This document shows positions 19,380-28,663 of a DNA stretch of 64,000 nucleotides, one piece after another. Origin of the DNA: Alphaproteobacteria bacterium (lineage in GTDB: Bacteria; Pseudomonadota; Alphaproteobacteria; Micropepsales; Micropepsaceae); the NCBI GenBank assembly GCA_016783965.1, contig JADHVO010000007.1, positions 62,001-126,000 on the forward strand, given 5' to 3'. The number at the start of each line of letters is the position of its first letter. The first letter of the stretch is position 1. The notes under the pieces were generated by a model. That model was given only the letters and a program-made list of their open reading frames with translations. It searched no databases and was not told the DNA's origin. The translations under genes and the position numbers were made by a program.

Positions 19380-20549
19380 ATGGCCTTCTTCGCAAATCGC
19401 ACTGTCAATCTGTTCAGCCTGCATTTCATCATCTTCTCCGCCGCCTTCCAGGGTGGGGGAGCGTTCTACTCCATCTATCTGGTCAAGAGCGGCCTCTCCA
19501 TCCCGCTGGCGCTCATCGCGCTCGGCGCGGTGCAGGCGGTGCGTTTCTGCATCCGGCCGCTGGTGCTGGTGTTCGCCAGCCGCTTCGGCCTTCGCCAGAC
19601 GCTGATCACCGGCACGATGCTGACGGCGGTGCAGTACCCTATCCTCGCAGAGATCGCCGGCATCGGCCCGGTGCTCTACGCCCTGATCGTCGTCACCGCG
19701 GTGTCCGACGTGTTCTACTGGTCGAGCTACCACGCGACGTTCGCCCGGCTCGGCGACGACGAGCATCGCGGCTCGCAGATCAGCGTCCAGATCGCCGGCA
19801 TGGCGCTGGTCGGCATCGTGAGCCCAATCCTGAGCGGTTGGCTGCTTGCCACCTTCGGTCCGCGCTTCGCGTTCAACTTCAGCGGGCTGATCGTGCTGCT
19901 CTCGGTGATCCCGATGCTCTGGACACCCAACACGCCGATCTTGCGTCACATCGAAGGCGGCTTTCGCGCCGCGCTCGGCGACACGCTGCTCCTTCAGTCG
20001 ATGGACGGCTTCGTGGCGGCCGGGATGGTGTTCATCTGGCAGATCACGCTCTTCCTGACTCTCGGCGGAAGCTATCTGAACTACGGCAGTGCGCTGGCGG
20101 TGGCTGCGCTCGCCGGCGCCGTCGCGGGCATGGTGCTCGGGCGCTTCATCGACATGGGCCATGGCGTACGCATGGTGTGGATCGGGGCAGGGTTCTATTG
20201 CGCGGTGGTGGTGCTGCGTGCGCTTGCCAGCGGCCATCCCTGGCTCGCCGTGATCGCGTCGGCGCTTGGGCCTTTCGGCACCGCACTCTATGTCCCGGTG
20301 ATGATGACCCCGGTCTACACCCGTGCGAAGGCATCGCCTTGCGTGCTGCGTTTCCACATCGTGATGGAGGGCGGCTGGGACACCGGCAGCGTCATCGGCA
20401 CGTTCCTCTCCGCCGCACTGATCGCGATGGGTTTGTCCCTCGGCAACGCCATGCTGCTGTCGCTTATCGGCACGGTCACCTGTCTGGTGGTCTTGCGACG
20501 ATACTTCCTCGCGCATCCATCGCAGCACCTCGCAACGGCGGAGGCGTGA
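19380..20549 (+). CDS. MFS transporter (tandem paralogue 1)
   Basis: 389 residues with about twelve hydrophobic segments and no soluble domain. Shared with the next gene are the start MAFFxNRTVNL, YWSSYHATFARLGDDEHRGS in the first half and the block GGWDTGS before the last helix pair. The fold and the loop pattern fit a major facilitator permease, but no substrate-specific motif is recognised. One base separates its stop from the next start, so the two are co-translated. Confidence 0.8.
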   Translation: MAFFANRTVNLFSLHFIIFSAAFQGGGAFYSIYLVKSGLSIPLALIALGAVQAVRFCIRPLVLVFASRFGLRQTLITGTMLTAVQYPILAEIAGIGPVLYALIVVTAVSDVFYWSSYHATFARLGDDEHRGSQISVQIAGMALVGIVSPILSGWLLATFGPRFAFNFSGLIVLLSVIPMLWTPNTPILRHIEGGFRAALGDTLLLQSMDGFVAAGMVFIWQITLFLTLGGSYLNYGSALAVAALAGAVAGMVLGRFIDMGHGVRMVWIGAGFYCAVVVLRALASGHPWLAVIASALGPFGTALYVPVMMTPVYTRAKASPCVLRFHIVMEGGWDTGSVIGTFLSAALIAMGLSLGNAMLLSLIGTVTCLVVLRRYFLAHPSQHLATAEA

Positions 20550-20550
20550 A

Positions 20551-21738
20551 ATGGCGTTCTTCTCCAACCGCACCGTCAACCTGCTGAACCTGCACTACAC
20601 TATCGGTACGATCGCCACGAGCGGCGGCGGCGCCTTCTTCATGGTGTATCTATACAAGTCGGGTATCGGTGTCGCCGGCGTCCTGCTCGCGCTCGCGGCG
20701 CTGTTCGCCTCGCGGCTCCTTATCCGAACCTTCCTGCTGCCGCTCGCCATCCGCATCGGCCTCCGGTGGTGCGTGATCGCGGGCTCCATCGCCATGGGCA
20801 TCTCCTATCCGTTCCTCGCACATGTCACGGGCGTGAACGCGAGCCTCTTGTGGCTGGTGCTGGTGAGCGCGGCGGCCGACTGCATCTACTGGCCGAGCTA
20901 CCACGCCTACTTTGCCGCGCTGGGCGACGAAGAACACCGCGGTAGCCAGCTGGGCCTGCGCGAAGCCATTGCCGCGGCCGTGGGCATCGCCAGCCCGCTG
21001 GTCGCCGGCTGGCTGCTGGTGACCTTCGGGCCGATCGCCGCGTTCTATCTGACCGGCGCGATTCAGGCCCTGGCCGCGATCCCGATCTTCTGGACGCCGG
21101 ACGTACCCGTTCCGCGCGTAGCGCCCGGCGCGTACCGTGCCGCGCTTTCCGGTGCTGCGCTTTTCGTCGGCGACGGCTTCGTGGCGGCGGCGTATTTCCT
21201 CGTCTGGCAGCTCGTGCTGTTTATCGCGCTCGGCAAGGACGTCATGGCCTTCGGCGGCGCGCTCGCCGTGGCGGCGTTGGTGGGTTCGGTGGCGGGCCTG
21301 TTCCTCGGCCGCCTGATCGACTCCGGCAAGGGCGCGCGCGCCGTGTGGATCTCCATCGGCGTGCTGGTTGCCGTGATCCTGATGCGCACCGCCGCACAGG
21401 GTCATCCGACGCTCGCGATCGTCGCTAACGCGCTTGGCGCCTTCGTCGGCTGCATCTATGTCCCGACGATGATGACCGCGGTCTACAACCAGGCGAAGCG
21501 TTCGCCCTGCGTTACCCGCTTCCACATCGCGGCGGAGGGTGGCTGGGACGTCGGCGTCTCGACAGGCCTCACGCTCGCCGCCGCGCTGGTGTGGCTGGGT
21601 GTGCCGCTTGCCTGGACGATCCTGCTCGCGCTGATCGGCGCGACGACGTCTTTCATCCTGCTGCACCGCTACTACCGCACGCACGCGTCCGAACTGGTCG
21701 ACGCGTCCGCTCAGCCGGAGGAAGCCGTGAAGATATGA
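20551..21738 (+). CDS. MFS transporter (tandem paralogue 2)
   Basis: 395 residues, twelve predicted helices, clearly paralogous to the gene just upstream (MAFFSNRTVNLLNLHYTIG; YWPSYHAYFAALGDEEHRGS; EGGWDVGVSTG). The close pairing may mean two related substrates or a heteromeric arrangement, but single-chain function is usual for the family. The 3' end overlaps the end of the convergent rsmD gene by 28 bp. Confidence 0.8.
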   Translation: MAFFSNRTVNLLNLHYTIGTIATSGGGAFFMVYLYKSGIGVAGVLLALAALFASRLLIRTFLLPLAIRIGLRWCVIAGSIAMGISYPFLAHVTGVNASLLWLVLVSAAADCIYWPSYHAYFAALGDEEHRGSQLGLREAIAAAVGIASPLVAGWLLVTFGPIAAFYLTGAIQALAAIPIFWTPDVPVPRVAPGAYRAALSGAALFVGDGFVAAAYFLVWQLVLFIALGKDVMAFGGALAVAALVGSVAGLFLGRLIDSGKGARAVWISIGVLVAVILMRTAAQGHPTLAIVANALGAFVGCIYVPTMMTAVYNQAKRSPCVTRFHIAAEGGWDVGVSTGLTLAAALVWLGVPLAWTILLALIGATTSFILLHRYYRTHASELVDASAQPEEAVKI

Positions 21739-22277
21739 ACCGCTGTCTCGCCGTAGGAGCGCCGGTCGAGCAGGCAATAGCCCTCCGCGTCCAGCGCTTC
21801 GTCGTTCGCAGTCTCGGCGACGGCGAGCGCGCCGGGCGTGAGCCATCCGCCCGCGCGCAGGCTCGCCAGCGCCGGCGCGGTCAGGTCCTTGCGATACGGT
21901 GCATCGAGGAGCGCGAGCGAGAACGGCCCGCCCGCACCCGCCGCCATCGGCCCCAGGTCACGCGCGTCGCGCCGCCAGATCTTCGTCGCGCCCGTCAGCC
22001 CCAGCGCCTCGACATTGGTGCGGATGAGCCCGCGGCTCTCCGCGCTGTCATCCACGAACAGCGCGAACGCCGCCCCGCGACTCAGCGCCTCCAGCCCCAG
22101 CGACCCCGTTCCCGCATACAGATCGATCACCTTCGCACCCTCGAGGTCGAACCCGCAGTCGTTGTGCGCCAGGATGTTGAAGATTGCTTGCCGCACCTTG
22201 TCCGATGTCGGTCGCACGCGATTGTCCGGCGGCTCCGCCAGCGCGCGCCCGCGGAACTGTCCGCCAGTGATCCTCAA
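21711..22277 (-). CDS. rsmD: 16S rRNA (guanine(966)-N2)-methyltransferase RsmD
   Basis: 188 residues. The family start MRITGGQFRGR and VRPTSDKVRQAIFNIL are unmistakable; the SAM site is VIDLYAGTGSLGLEAL. The catalytic motif reads LLDAPYRKDL where most family members have DPPY. The enzyme modifies small-subunit rRNA. The start codon is TTG at 22277-22275, provided together with its GAGGA ribosome-binding site by a 14-bp tandem repeat. Upstream copies of the same start all run into TGA after five codons. It is the last gene of a leftward operon with a GNAT gene and an oxidoreductase gene. Confidence 0.92.
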   Translation of the reverse strand: MRITGGQFRGRALAEPPDNRVRPTSDKVRQAIFNILAHNDCGFDLEGAKVIDLYAGTGSLGLEALSRGAAFALFVDDSAESRGLIRTNVEALGLTGATKIWRRDARDLGPMAAGAGGPFSLALLDAPYRKDLTAPALASLRAGGWLTPGALAVAETANDEALDAEGYCLLDRRSYGETAVHIFTASSG

Positions 22278-22320
22278 CGAGTGATCCTCAACGAGTGATC
22301 CTCAACGAGTGATCCTCACA
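22267..22320. repeat. 14-bp tandem repeat covering the rsmD start
   Basis: The unit GTGATCCTCAACGA occurs at 22267-22280, 22281-22294 and 22295-22308, followed by a partial copy GTGATCCTCACA at 22309-22320. Read on the minus strand, each unit contains GAGGA and a TTG (or, in the outermost copy, GTG) start. It lies between the stop of the GNAT gene and rsmD. Confidence 0.95.
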
Positions 22321-22719
22321 GGTCCTTCCGCATGAAGTGGCGCCGGTACTTGCCGCCACCGAACGCCATCTCGCCAAAGCAGGAATAGCCCATCGCCTCG
22401 TAGAACGGCCGCGCCTGCCAGCTCGCGGTGTAAAGCCATGCGTGCGTCGCACCGAGACGCCGTCCTTCCGCTTCCGCCATCTCCAGCATCGCGCGCCCGT
22501 GCCCCAGGCCGCGCAGAGAGTCGTCGATCCACACGGTCGACACATACAACGTATCCAGGAACACCCGCGCCGTGATGCCGCCGATCACCGCGCTGTCGTC
22601 GCCCCGCACCGACACCTGCACCGGAATCCAGTCCGGCGCGCCCATCGTGCGCACGTTGAACGCGGTGAGCCCGGCCTCGATCGCGTCGGCGACGTCCTTG
22701 CCGGGATCGAACGCGATCT

Positions 22720-22723
<4 letters not shown>
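22316..22723 (-). CDS. GNAT family N-acetyltransferase
   Basis: 135 residues. The acetyl-CoA motif is DDSLRGLGHGRAMLEMAEAE, followed by GATHAWLYTASWQARPFYEA, typical for small GNAT enzymes with a C-terminal FYExxGF-type block. Substrate unknown. The start is TTG at 22723-22721, overlapping the stop of the upstream oxidoreductase as TTGA, with GGAGGA placed just before it. Its own stop lies in a GTGA at the edge of the 14-bp repeat, which looks like the remains of a former overlap with rsmD. Confidence 0.85.
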
Positions 22724-23727
<1,004 letters not shown>

Positions 23728-23814
23728 GGCGTCCCTCGCATATCGTTGGCGCGAACCCTAACCGCCCGGTCACGCATGCGCGAGGGGCGCTGGCGAAGGC
23801 ACTCGGACGCAGCT

Positions 23815-25908
23815 ATGACGGCAGCAATGAAAGCCTTCTTGACCCTGCTGCTGGCGTTGTTTTTCGCGGACGCCGCGGCGGCCCAGATCGACGATCTGCC
23901 CAAGGTGCATGCGCGCCTGATCGCGGAGCACGACGCCGTCGCCCCCGGCGAGACCGTCACGGTCGCGTTCGAACAGGACATCCGCAAGGGCTGGCACACC
24001 TATTGGCTCAATCCCGGCGACGTCGGCCAGCCGACGCAACTCGCCTGGACGCTGCCCGCCGGATGGAAGAACGGCGACCTGCAATGGCCGTACCCGAAAC
24101 GCCTGCCGGTCGGCCCGTTCATGGATTACGGCTATGAGGGCAAGCCGTGGATCCTTACCACGCTCACCGCGCCTGCCGACGCGAAGCCGGGCGATGCGAT
24201 CACGCTGCACGCCAAGGGAAGCTGGCTGGTCTGCGCCGAAGTCTGCGTCCCGGAAGAAGGCGAGCTGACTCTCGCTCTCAAGATCGGCACGCCGTCCGCG
24301 ACCGACGCAAAGCTCGCCGCCGCCTTCGCCGACGCCCGCGCCAAACTCCCCACAGCCTCGCCGTGGCCGGCGACTTTCCACGTTGGCCGACAGTTCGATC
24401 TCTTCCTTGCTGCTAAACCTCTGTCGCAGGCGCATCCGACCAGCGTGCAGTTTTTCCCGACCGCCGACCGCACCATCATCGGCCCTGCTGAGCAGTTGAT
24501 CGGTTACACCGCCGACGGTGTCGTCCTGCGCCTCAAGCCCGATGTGAAAGCGAAAACGACGAAGACCCTCGACGGCGTCCTCGTTCTCACATCCTCGGAT
24601 GGCTCGACCCAGGCGCTGCAGATCAAGGCGACGCCGGGCGCCGTCCCGGTGGCGACGTTTGAATCCCTCGCGGCAAATAGCGCCGCAGAAGACACCGGCC
24701 TCCCGCTCGCCCTGGGTCTCGCCTTCCTCGGCGGCCTGATCCTCAACCTGATGCCCTGCGTGCTGCCGATCCTCGCGATGAAGGCCTTCGCGCTGTCCTC
24801 GCTCGCCGGCCGCGACCGTCCCGAAGCCGTGCGCGAAAGCCTTGCCTATGGTGTCGGCGCGATCCTCAGCTTCGCCGCGCTCGGCGGCCTGCTCGTCGCC
24901 CTGCGCGCCGGAGGACAGGCGATCGGCTGGGGCTTCCAGCTCCAGGAGCCTATCGTCGTCGCCGGCTTCGCGCTCCTGATGTTCGGCGTCGGCCTCAATC
25001 TTTCCGGGGTGTTCGAGGTCGCGGGCCTCGGCGGCGGCGACGCGCTCACCCGCGCCGGCGGAATCGCGGGCTCCTTCTTCACCGGCGTCCTCGCCGTGGC
25101 GGTCGCCGCGCCCTGCACCGCGCCCTTCATGGCCGCCGCCCTCGGCTATGCGCTCACGCAACCGGCGATCACAGCCATCGCCGTCTTCCTCGCCCTCGGC
25201 TTCGGCTTCGCGATCCCGTTCGTCCTGCTCGGCATCTCGCCCGCCTTCATGCGCCTCTTGCCCAAGCCCGGCGCGTGGATGATCTGGTTCAAGCAGGCGC
25301 TCGCCTTCGCGATGTACGGCACCGCCGCCTGGCTGGTGTGGGTGCTGGCGCAACAGGCCGGCGCCAATGCCGTTGCCGCGGTCCTCGCGGCGATGGTCGC
25401 TGCCGGTTTCGCCGCCTGGGTCTGGGGTCTCACCCGCCACTTCTCCGTCCGCGGCCGCGGTATCGGCGCCTTCGTTACCGCCCTGGCGATCGTCGCGGCG
25501 CTGTCCTGCCTCTGGTTCATCAAGCCCTCCGCGCAAGCCGCGGCAGCAGCAACCGTAAACGTCACCGGTCTCCCATCCGAGCCCTATTCGGAATCCCGTC
25601 TTGCCAGCCTGCGTGCCGAGAACCGTCCCGTGTTCGTCAACGCCACCGCCGCTTGGTGCATCACCTGTCTCGTCAACGACGAGGCCGCGCTCTCCGGCGC
25701 GCGCGTCCACGAAGCGTTCGCGAACAGGCACATCGCCTATTTGATCGCCGACTGGACTCGCCGCGACCCCGCCATCACCGCGCTGCTCGCGGCCCACGGC
25801 CGCTCCGGCGTGCCGCTCTACCTCTATTACGCGCCCGGCGCGGCGGAACCCAAGGTCCTGCCCCAGATTCTCACCGAAAACGAAGTCCTGGCCGCGCTCG
25901 GCCCATGA
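23815..25908 (+). CDS. DsbD-family protein-disulfide reductase (ScsB/DsbD-like)
   Basis: 697 residues. A signal peptide (about 1-24) is followed by a periplasmic DsbD-type N-terminal domain with the Cys pair in LVCAEVCVPEEGE. Next is an eight-helix CcdA/DsbD transmembrane domain with Cys motifs LNLMPCVLPILAMKAF and VAAPCTAPFMAAALGY, and last a thioredoxin-like domain with WCITC. The protein should carry electrons from cytosolic thioredoxin to periplasmic thiol proteins. The start is ATG 23815 or the in-frame ATG 23827. It is divergent from the oxidoreductase gene. Confidence 0.9.
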   Translation: MTAAMKAFLTLLLALFFADAAAAQIDDLPKVHARLIAEHDAVAPGETVTVAFEQDIRKGWHTYWLNPGDVGQPTQLAWTLPAGWKNGDLQWPYPKRLPVGPFMDYGYEGKPWILTTLTAPADAKPGDAITLHAKGSWLVCAEVCVPEEGELTLALKIGTPSATDAKLAAAFADARAKLPTASPWPATFHVGRQFDLFLAAKPLSQAHPTSVQFFPTADRTIIGPAEQLIGYTADGVVLRLKPDVKAKTTKTLDGVLVLTSSDGSTQALQIKATPGAVPVATFESLAANSAAEDTGLPLALGLAFLGGLILNLMPCVLPILAMKAFALSSLAGRDRPEAVRESLAYGVGAILSFAALGGLLVALRAGGQAIGWGFQLQEPIVVAGFALLMFGVGLNLSGVFEVAGLGGGDALTRAGGIAGSFFTGVLAVAVAAPCTAPFMAAALGYALTQPAITAIAVFLALGFGFAIPFVLLGISPAFMRLLPKPGAWMIWFKQALAFAMYGTAAWLVWVLAQQAGANAVAAVLAAMVAAGFAAWVWGLTRHFSVRGRGIGAFVTALAIVAALSCLWFIKPSAQAAAAATVNVTGLPSEPYSESRLASLRAENRPVFVNATAAWCITCLVNDEAALSGARVHEAFANRHIAYLIADWTRRDPAITALLAAHGRSGVPLYLYYAPGAAEPKVLPQILTENEVLAALGP

Positions 25909-25984
25909 ATTTCGCGCGACCGCTGTCGGCGATCCGCCGTCTCATGCGTCTTGTAAGGGTCACCAGCGAAACAGAGGTTCCAAA

Positions 25985-26464
25985 GTGGCCACGATCCGTC
26001 CCTTTCTTTGGTATGCCAAGGACGCCGAGGAAGCCGCCCACTTCTATTGCAGCCTGATTCCCAATTCGCGCGTCATCTCCGTCAGCGCGCTGCCCGCCGA
26101 AAGCCCCAGCGGTCCAGCCGGGTCGGTCAAGATCGTCGACTTCGAGCTCGAAGGCCGGCCGTTCCAGGCGATGACCGCCGGTCCGCTCGATCCGTTCAAC
26201 CACGCCATCTCCTTCGTGATCCAGTGCGACGACCAGGCCGAGATCGACCGTCTGTGGAACGGTCTCCAGGAAGGCGGCGGTTCTCCCGAACCCTGCGGCT
26301 GGCTCAAGGACCGTTATGGCGTCTCGTGGCAGATCGTGCCGCGCGTGCTGGAAGAGATGATGCGCGACAAGGACACCGTCCGGGCCAGGCGCACCGCCGA
26401 AGCCATGCTGAAGATGGGCAAGATCGACATCGCCACCCTCAAGCGCGCCTACGAAGGGATGTAA
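25985..26464 (+). CDS. VOC / PhnB-like family protein
   Basis: 159 residues, GTG start. The sequence begins TIRPFLWYAKDAEEAAHFYC and contains AISFVIQCDDQAEIDRLW and LKDRYGVSWQIVPRVL, the hallmarks of the 3-demethylubiquinone-methyltransferase-like (PhnB) branch of the vicinal oxygen chelate superfamily. These proteins are often misnamed as methyltransferases; the activity of most is unknown. It stands 76 bp after the DsbD-like gene, on the same strand. Confidence 0.85.
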   Translation: MATIRPFLWYAKDAEEAAHFYCSLIPNSRVISVSALPAESPSGPAGSVKIVDFELEGRPFQAMTAGPLDPFNHAISFVIQCDDQAEIDRLWNGLQEGGGSPEPCGWLKDRYGVSWQIVPRVLEEMMRDKDTVRARRTAEAMLKMGKIDIATLKRAYEGM

Positions 26465-26530
26465 GCTTTCGTGAGTTGCGGGACGGCGCGAAGCACCCGA
26501 CAGTGCGCCGTCCCCACTGAGCGCCACTCG

Positions 26531-27250
26531 ATGTTCGAGCCTGCGATCCTTCTCAAAGGCCCGTTCCGCATCGCCGATCTCGCCATCGAGCCCGCGGGTG
26601 CCGACTGGCAATCCAATCCCGATTACGACATCGCCGTCGCCGTCGAGTGGGAGACCCGCACCCGCCACGCCGCCGAACTCGGCGATCACCTGTGGGACGG
26701 TCTCTCCTACCGCGTCGCCAACGCCGATGCCTGGGACACCCGACGGCTCCATCTCGGTACGGTCAACTACCGCTACTTCGCCACCTATCGCCGCCTGCAC
26801 GAGACGCATCGCGCCCACGGCCTCGACCCGCTGCACCATCTGTCCATCGCCGCGCTGGTCCGTACGGCCGACGATTTCTACCTGTTCGGCCGCCGCCGCG
26901 TCCGCCGCAACATCGACCTGATCGGTGGCGGCGTTCAGCCCGACGAGATGACGGTGGCCAGCGGCGCCGACCTCGAGAAATGCCTGCTCAAGGAGCTGCG
27001 GGAAGAGACCGGTATCCCTGCCACTGCCGTTACCGAACTGACCGGTCTCGGCGTCGTGCTCTCGACCATCTCCAACGTCCTGATCATCGGCCACGTCACG
27101 CTGTCGCTGACCCGCGCGCAGGCCGCAGCCGCCTTCGCCGATCGCGAGGAAGACGAGATGGGCGAGCTGGAATGGGTACCCGCCGCCGGTATCAGGGACT
27201 ATCTGCGTGCGATGACCGACTACCGCGTGCTGGTCGCCGACCTCATCTGA
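26531..27250 (+). CDS. Nudix hydrolase family protein
   Basis: 239 residues. The C-terminal part has a Nudix box: LIGGGVQPDEMT, then LEKCLLKELREETGI, whose catalytic core REETGI is intact. The glycine-to-REE spacing is longer than the canonical box by several residues. The N-terminal 120 residues are specific to a subgroup and not recognised. Such enzymes hydrolyse nucleoside diphosphate derivatives; the substrate is not predicted. Its stop lies 3 bp from the end of the convergent OB-fold gene. Confidence 0.8.
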   Translation: MFEPAILLKGPFRIADLAIEPAGADWQSNPDYDIAVAVEWETRTRHAAELGDHLWDGLSYRVANADAWDTRRLHLGTVNYRYFATYRRLHETHRAHGLDPLHHLSIAALVRTADDFYLFGRRRVRRNIDLIGGGVQPDEMTVASGADLEKCLLKELREETGIPATAVTELTGLGVVLSTISNVLIIGHVTLSLTRAQAAAAFADREEDEMGELEWVPAAGIRDYLRAMTDYRVLVADLI

Positions 27251-27253
27251 CTG

Positions 27254-27625
27254 CTACTGCGCGACGCCGACCTGCTTGGGATTGGTGACGTTGATCTCGG
27301 GCTTGTTCTGATAGAGCTTGATGATGCCTGTCACCGCGATCGTCTTGCCGATCAGCGGGCTCACATCCGGTACGACGTCGTTGTCGTTCCTGTTCACATA
27401 CACCGTGAACGGATTGGCGGGATAGGTGCCGCCGATGTCCCACAACACGGCCTTTCGTGGGGTCTTGTGCACATTGGTCAGCACGCCGACCACAGTCACC
27501 GTCTCGCCGACATGCTGCGCAGCCTCCGACGCCTGGATCCGTACCGGTGCTGCTGGCGCGTCGGCGGCGAACGCAGGCATGGCGGCAGCAACGGCAAGCC
27601 CAAAAGCGAGCGCAGCGAAACGCAT
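27254..27625 (-). CDS. Exported OB-fold protein of unknown function
   Basis: 123 residues. A signal peptide of about 23 residues (ends MPAFAADAP) precedes a small beta-rich domain. Its segments GETVTVVGVLTNVHKTPRKA, FTVYVNR, LIGKTIAVTGIIKLYQNKPE and INVTNPKQV follow the strand order of nucleic-acid-binding-type OB folds. It is probably periplasmic. Homologues are often called DNA-binding from the fold alone, which says little about a secreted protein. The start ATG 27625 is chosen because it begins the signal peptide. Confidence 0.7.
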   Translation of the reverse strand: MRFAALAFGLAVAAAMPAFAADAPAAPVRIQASEAAQHVGETVTVVGVLTNVHKTPRKAVLWDIGGTYPANPFTVYVNRNDNDVVPDVSPLIGKTIAVTGIIKLYQNKPEINVTNPKQVGVAQ

Positions 27626-27912
27626 GAGAACGGTCCTGTGTGAATCTCGCACGACTCATACACGCCCGCCTCGCGCCCGTCAGCCTCCGCCGCAGTGGCT
27701 CACGCCGATCATGGCGGGATTGCGGCAAATGTCCCGATCACATCGTATTTCAGCGGCTTGCAAGGTATCCGGCGCATGGAAATATTCATCGAGTCGATTC
27801 AACAGAAGCGTTCTGCTTCGGAAAAAAGTCACCACAAGCCCAGATCTCCCGACACCTGCCGGACAACCCTGGATCTCCGTGACGTCCGTTGCGGAACAGA
27901 AAGGATTACGCC
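27626..27912. other. Intergenic region between divergent OB-fold and SPFH-like genes
   Basis: 287 bp with no convincing gene. It should contain both promoters. An AGAAAGGA ribosome-binding site lies just before the SPFH-like start. No repeat or stable hairpin with a T-run was seen. Confidence 0.5.
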
Positions 27913-28596
27913 ATGAGCGATTTCTTCGACTTTCTTGTTGCGCTGGGACTCTGGAATCTCCTCATCCTCGCGCTTGTCATTTCAATAGCGATTGTCGTCT
28001 ACCGTTCGATCCGCAACATCGGCCCGACCGAGGTCGGTCTCGTGCGGCGCCGCTTCAGCGCGAAGAAGCTGCCGGACGACAACCCGATCGCGTTCCATGG
28101 CGAGGCGGGCTATGAGGCCGAGCTCATGATGCCCGGCGTCCAGTTCAAGCTCTGGCCGCTCTACGACGTCACGCGCCACCCGATGGTGCAGATTCCCGCC
28201 GGCCAGATCGGCGTGGTGATCGCGCAGGTCGGCGCGCCGCTGCCGGTCGGTGCAAAGTCGGCCGCTTACAAGCCGGCCTTCGGCAACTTCCAGGATCACG
28301 GCGAGTCCTATCGCCTGGAGAAGGTCGGCCGCGCCGGCGCGGTGAAAACCGAAGCCGAAGGTCTCGCGGTGGCGAAGGGCCTCGAGGCCCAGCAGCTTGC
28401 CGTAGGCCGCGACCAGACCGCGCTGATCAACGCGATCCGCGCTCTGGCCGACGGCAGGCAGCGTTTCGTCCCCGAAACTCTGGCGCTGTCGGTCGGAGGC
28501 GAAGCTAGCGGCAGCCTGAACTCGCTGGTCCCCATGCTGATGCGCTGGCTCAACAAGCAGGCCGCCAACGACACCAGCGGCGACAAGTCGGCATAA
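27913..28596 (+). CDS. SPFH/flotillin-family protein with large internal deletion
   Basis: 227 residues. Residues 1-31 contain one membrane helix. Residues 33-125 match the N-terminal region of a flotillin-like SPFH family (NIGPTEVGLVRRRFSAKKLP, IPAGQIGVVIAQVGAPLP, GAKSAAYKPAFGNF). Residues from about 128 match the C-terminal tail of the same family (AEGLAVAKGLEAQQLAVG, RFVPETLAL, LMRWLN). From memory of the family, full-length members are several hundred residues longer, with the band-7 domain and coiled coil between these parts. The frame is intact across the joint near codon 126-132. Whether the short protein functions is unknown. Confidence 0.65.
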   Translation: MSDFFDFLVALGLWNLLILALVISIAIVVYRSIRNIGPTEVGLVRRRFSAKKLPDDNPIAFHGEAGYEAELMMPGVQFKLWPLYDVTRHPMVQIPAGQIGVVIAQVGAPLPVGAKSAAYKPAFGNFQDHGESYRLEKVGRAGAVKTEAEGLAVAKGLEAQQLAVGRDQTALINAIRALADGRQRFVPETLALSVGGEASGSLNSLVPMLMRWLNKQAANDTSGDKSA

Positions 28597-28612
28597 GCGA
28601 TTTGAAGGCGAG

Positions 28613-28642
28613 CGGGCGGTGAGCAATCTCCGCCCGTTTTTT
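28613..28642 (+). terminator. Rho-independent terminator after the SPFH-like gene
   Basis: Stem CGGGCGG / CCGCCCG with a 10-base loop, followed directly by six T residues, 16 bp after the stop. The convergent phhA gene ends shortly after. Confidence 0.85.
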
Positions 28643-28663
28643 CAACTCACCACAGGATAAGGG

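Noticed and set aside
27695-27916. Small open frame ending over the SPFH-like start
   Set aside because: No conserved motif, composition unlike coding DNA, and no credible ribosome-binding site for its upstream start.
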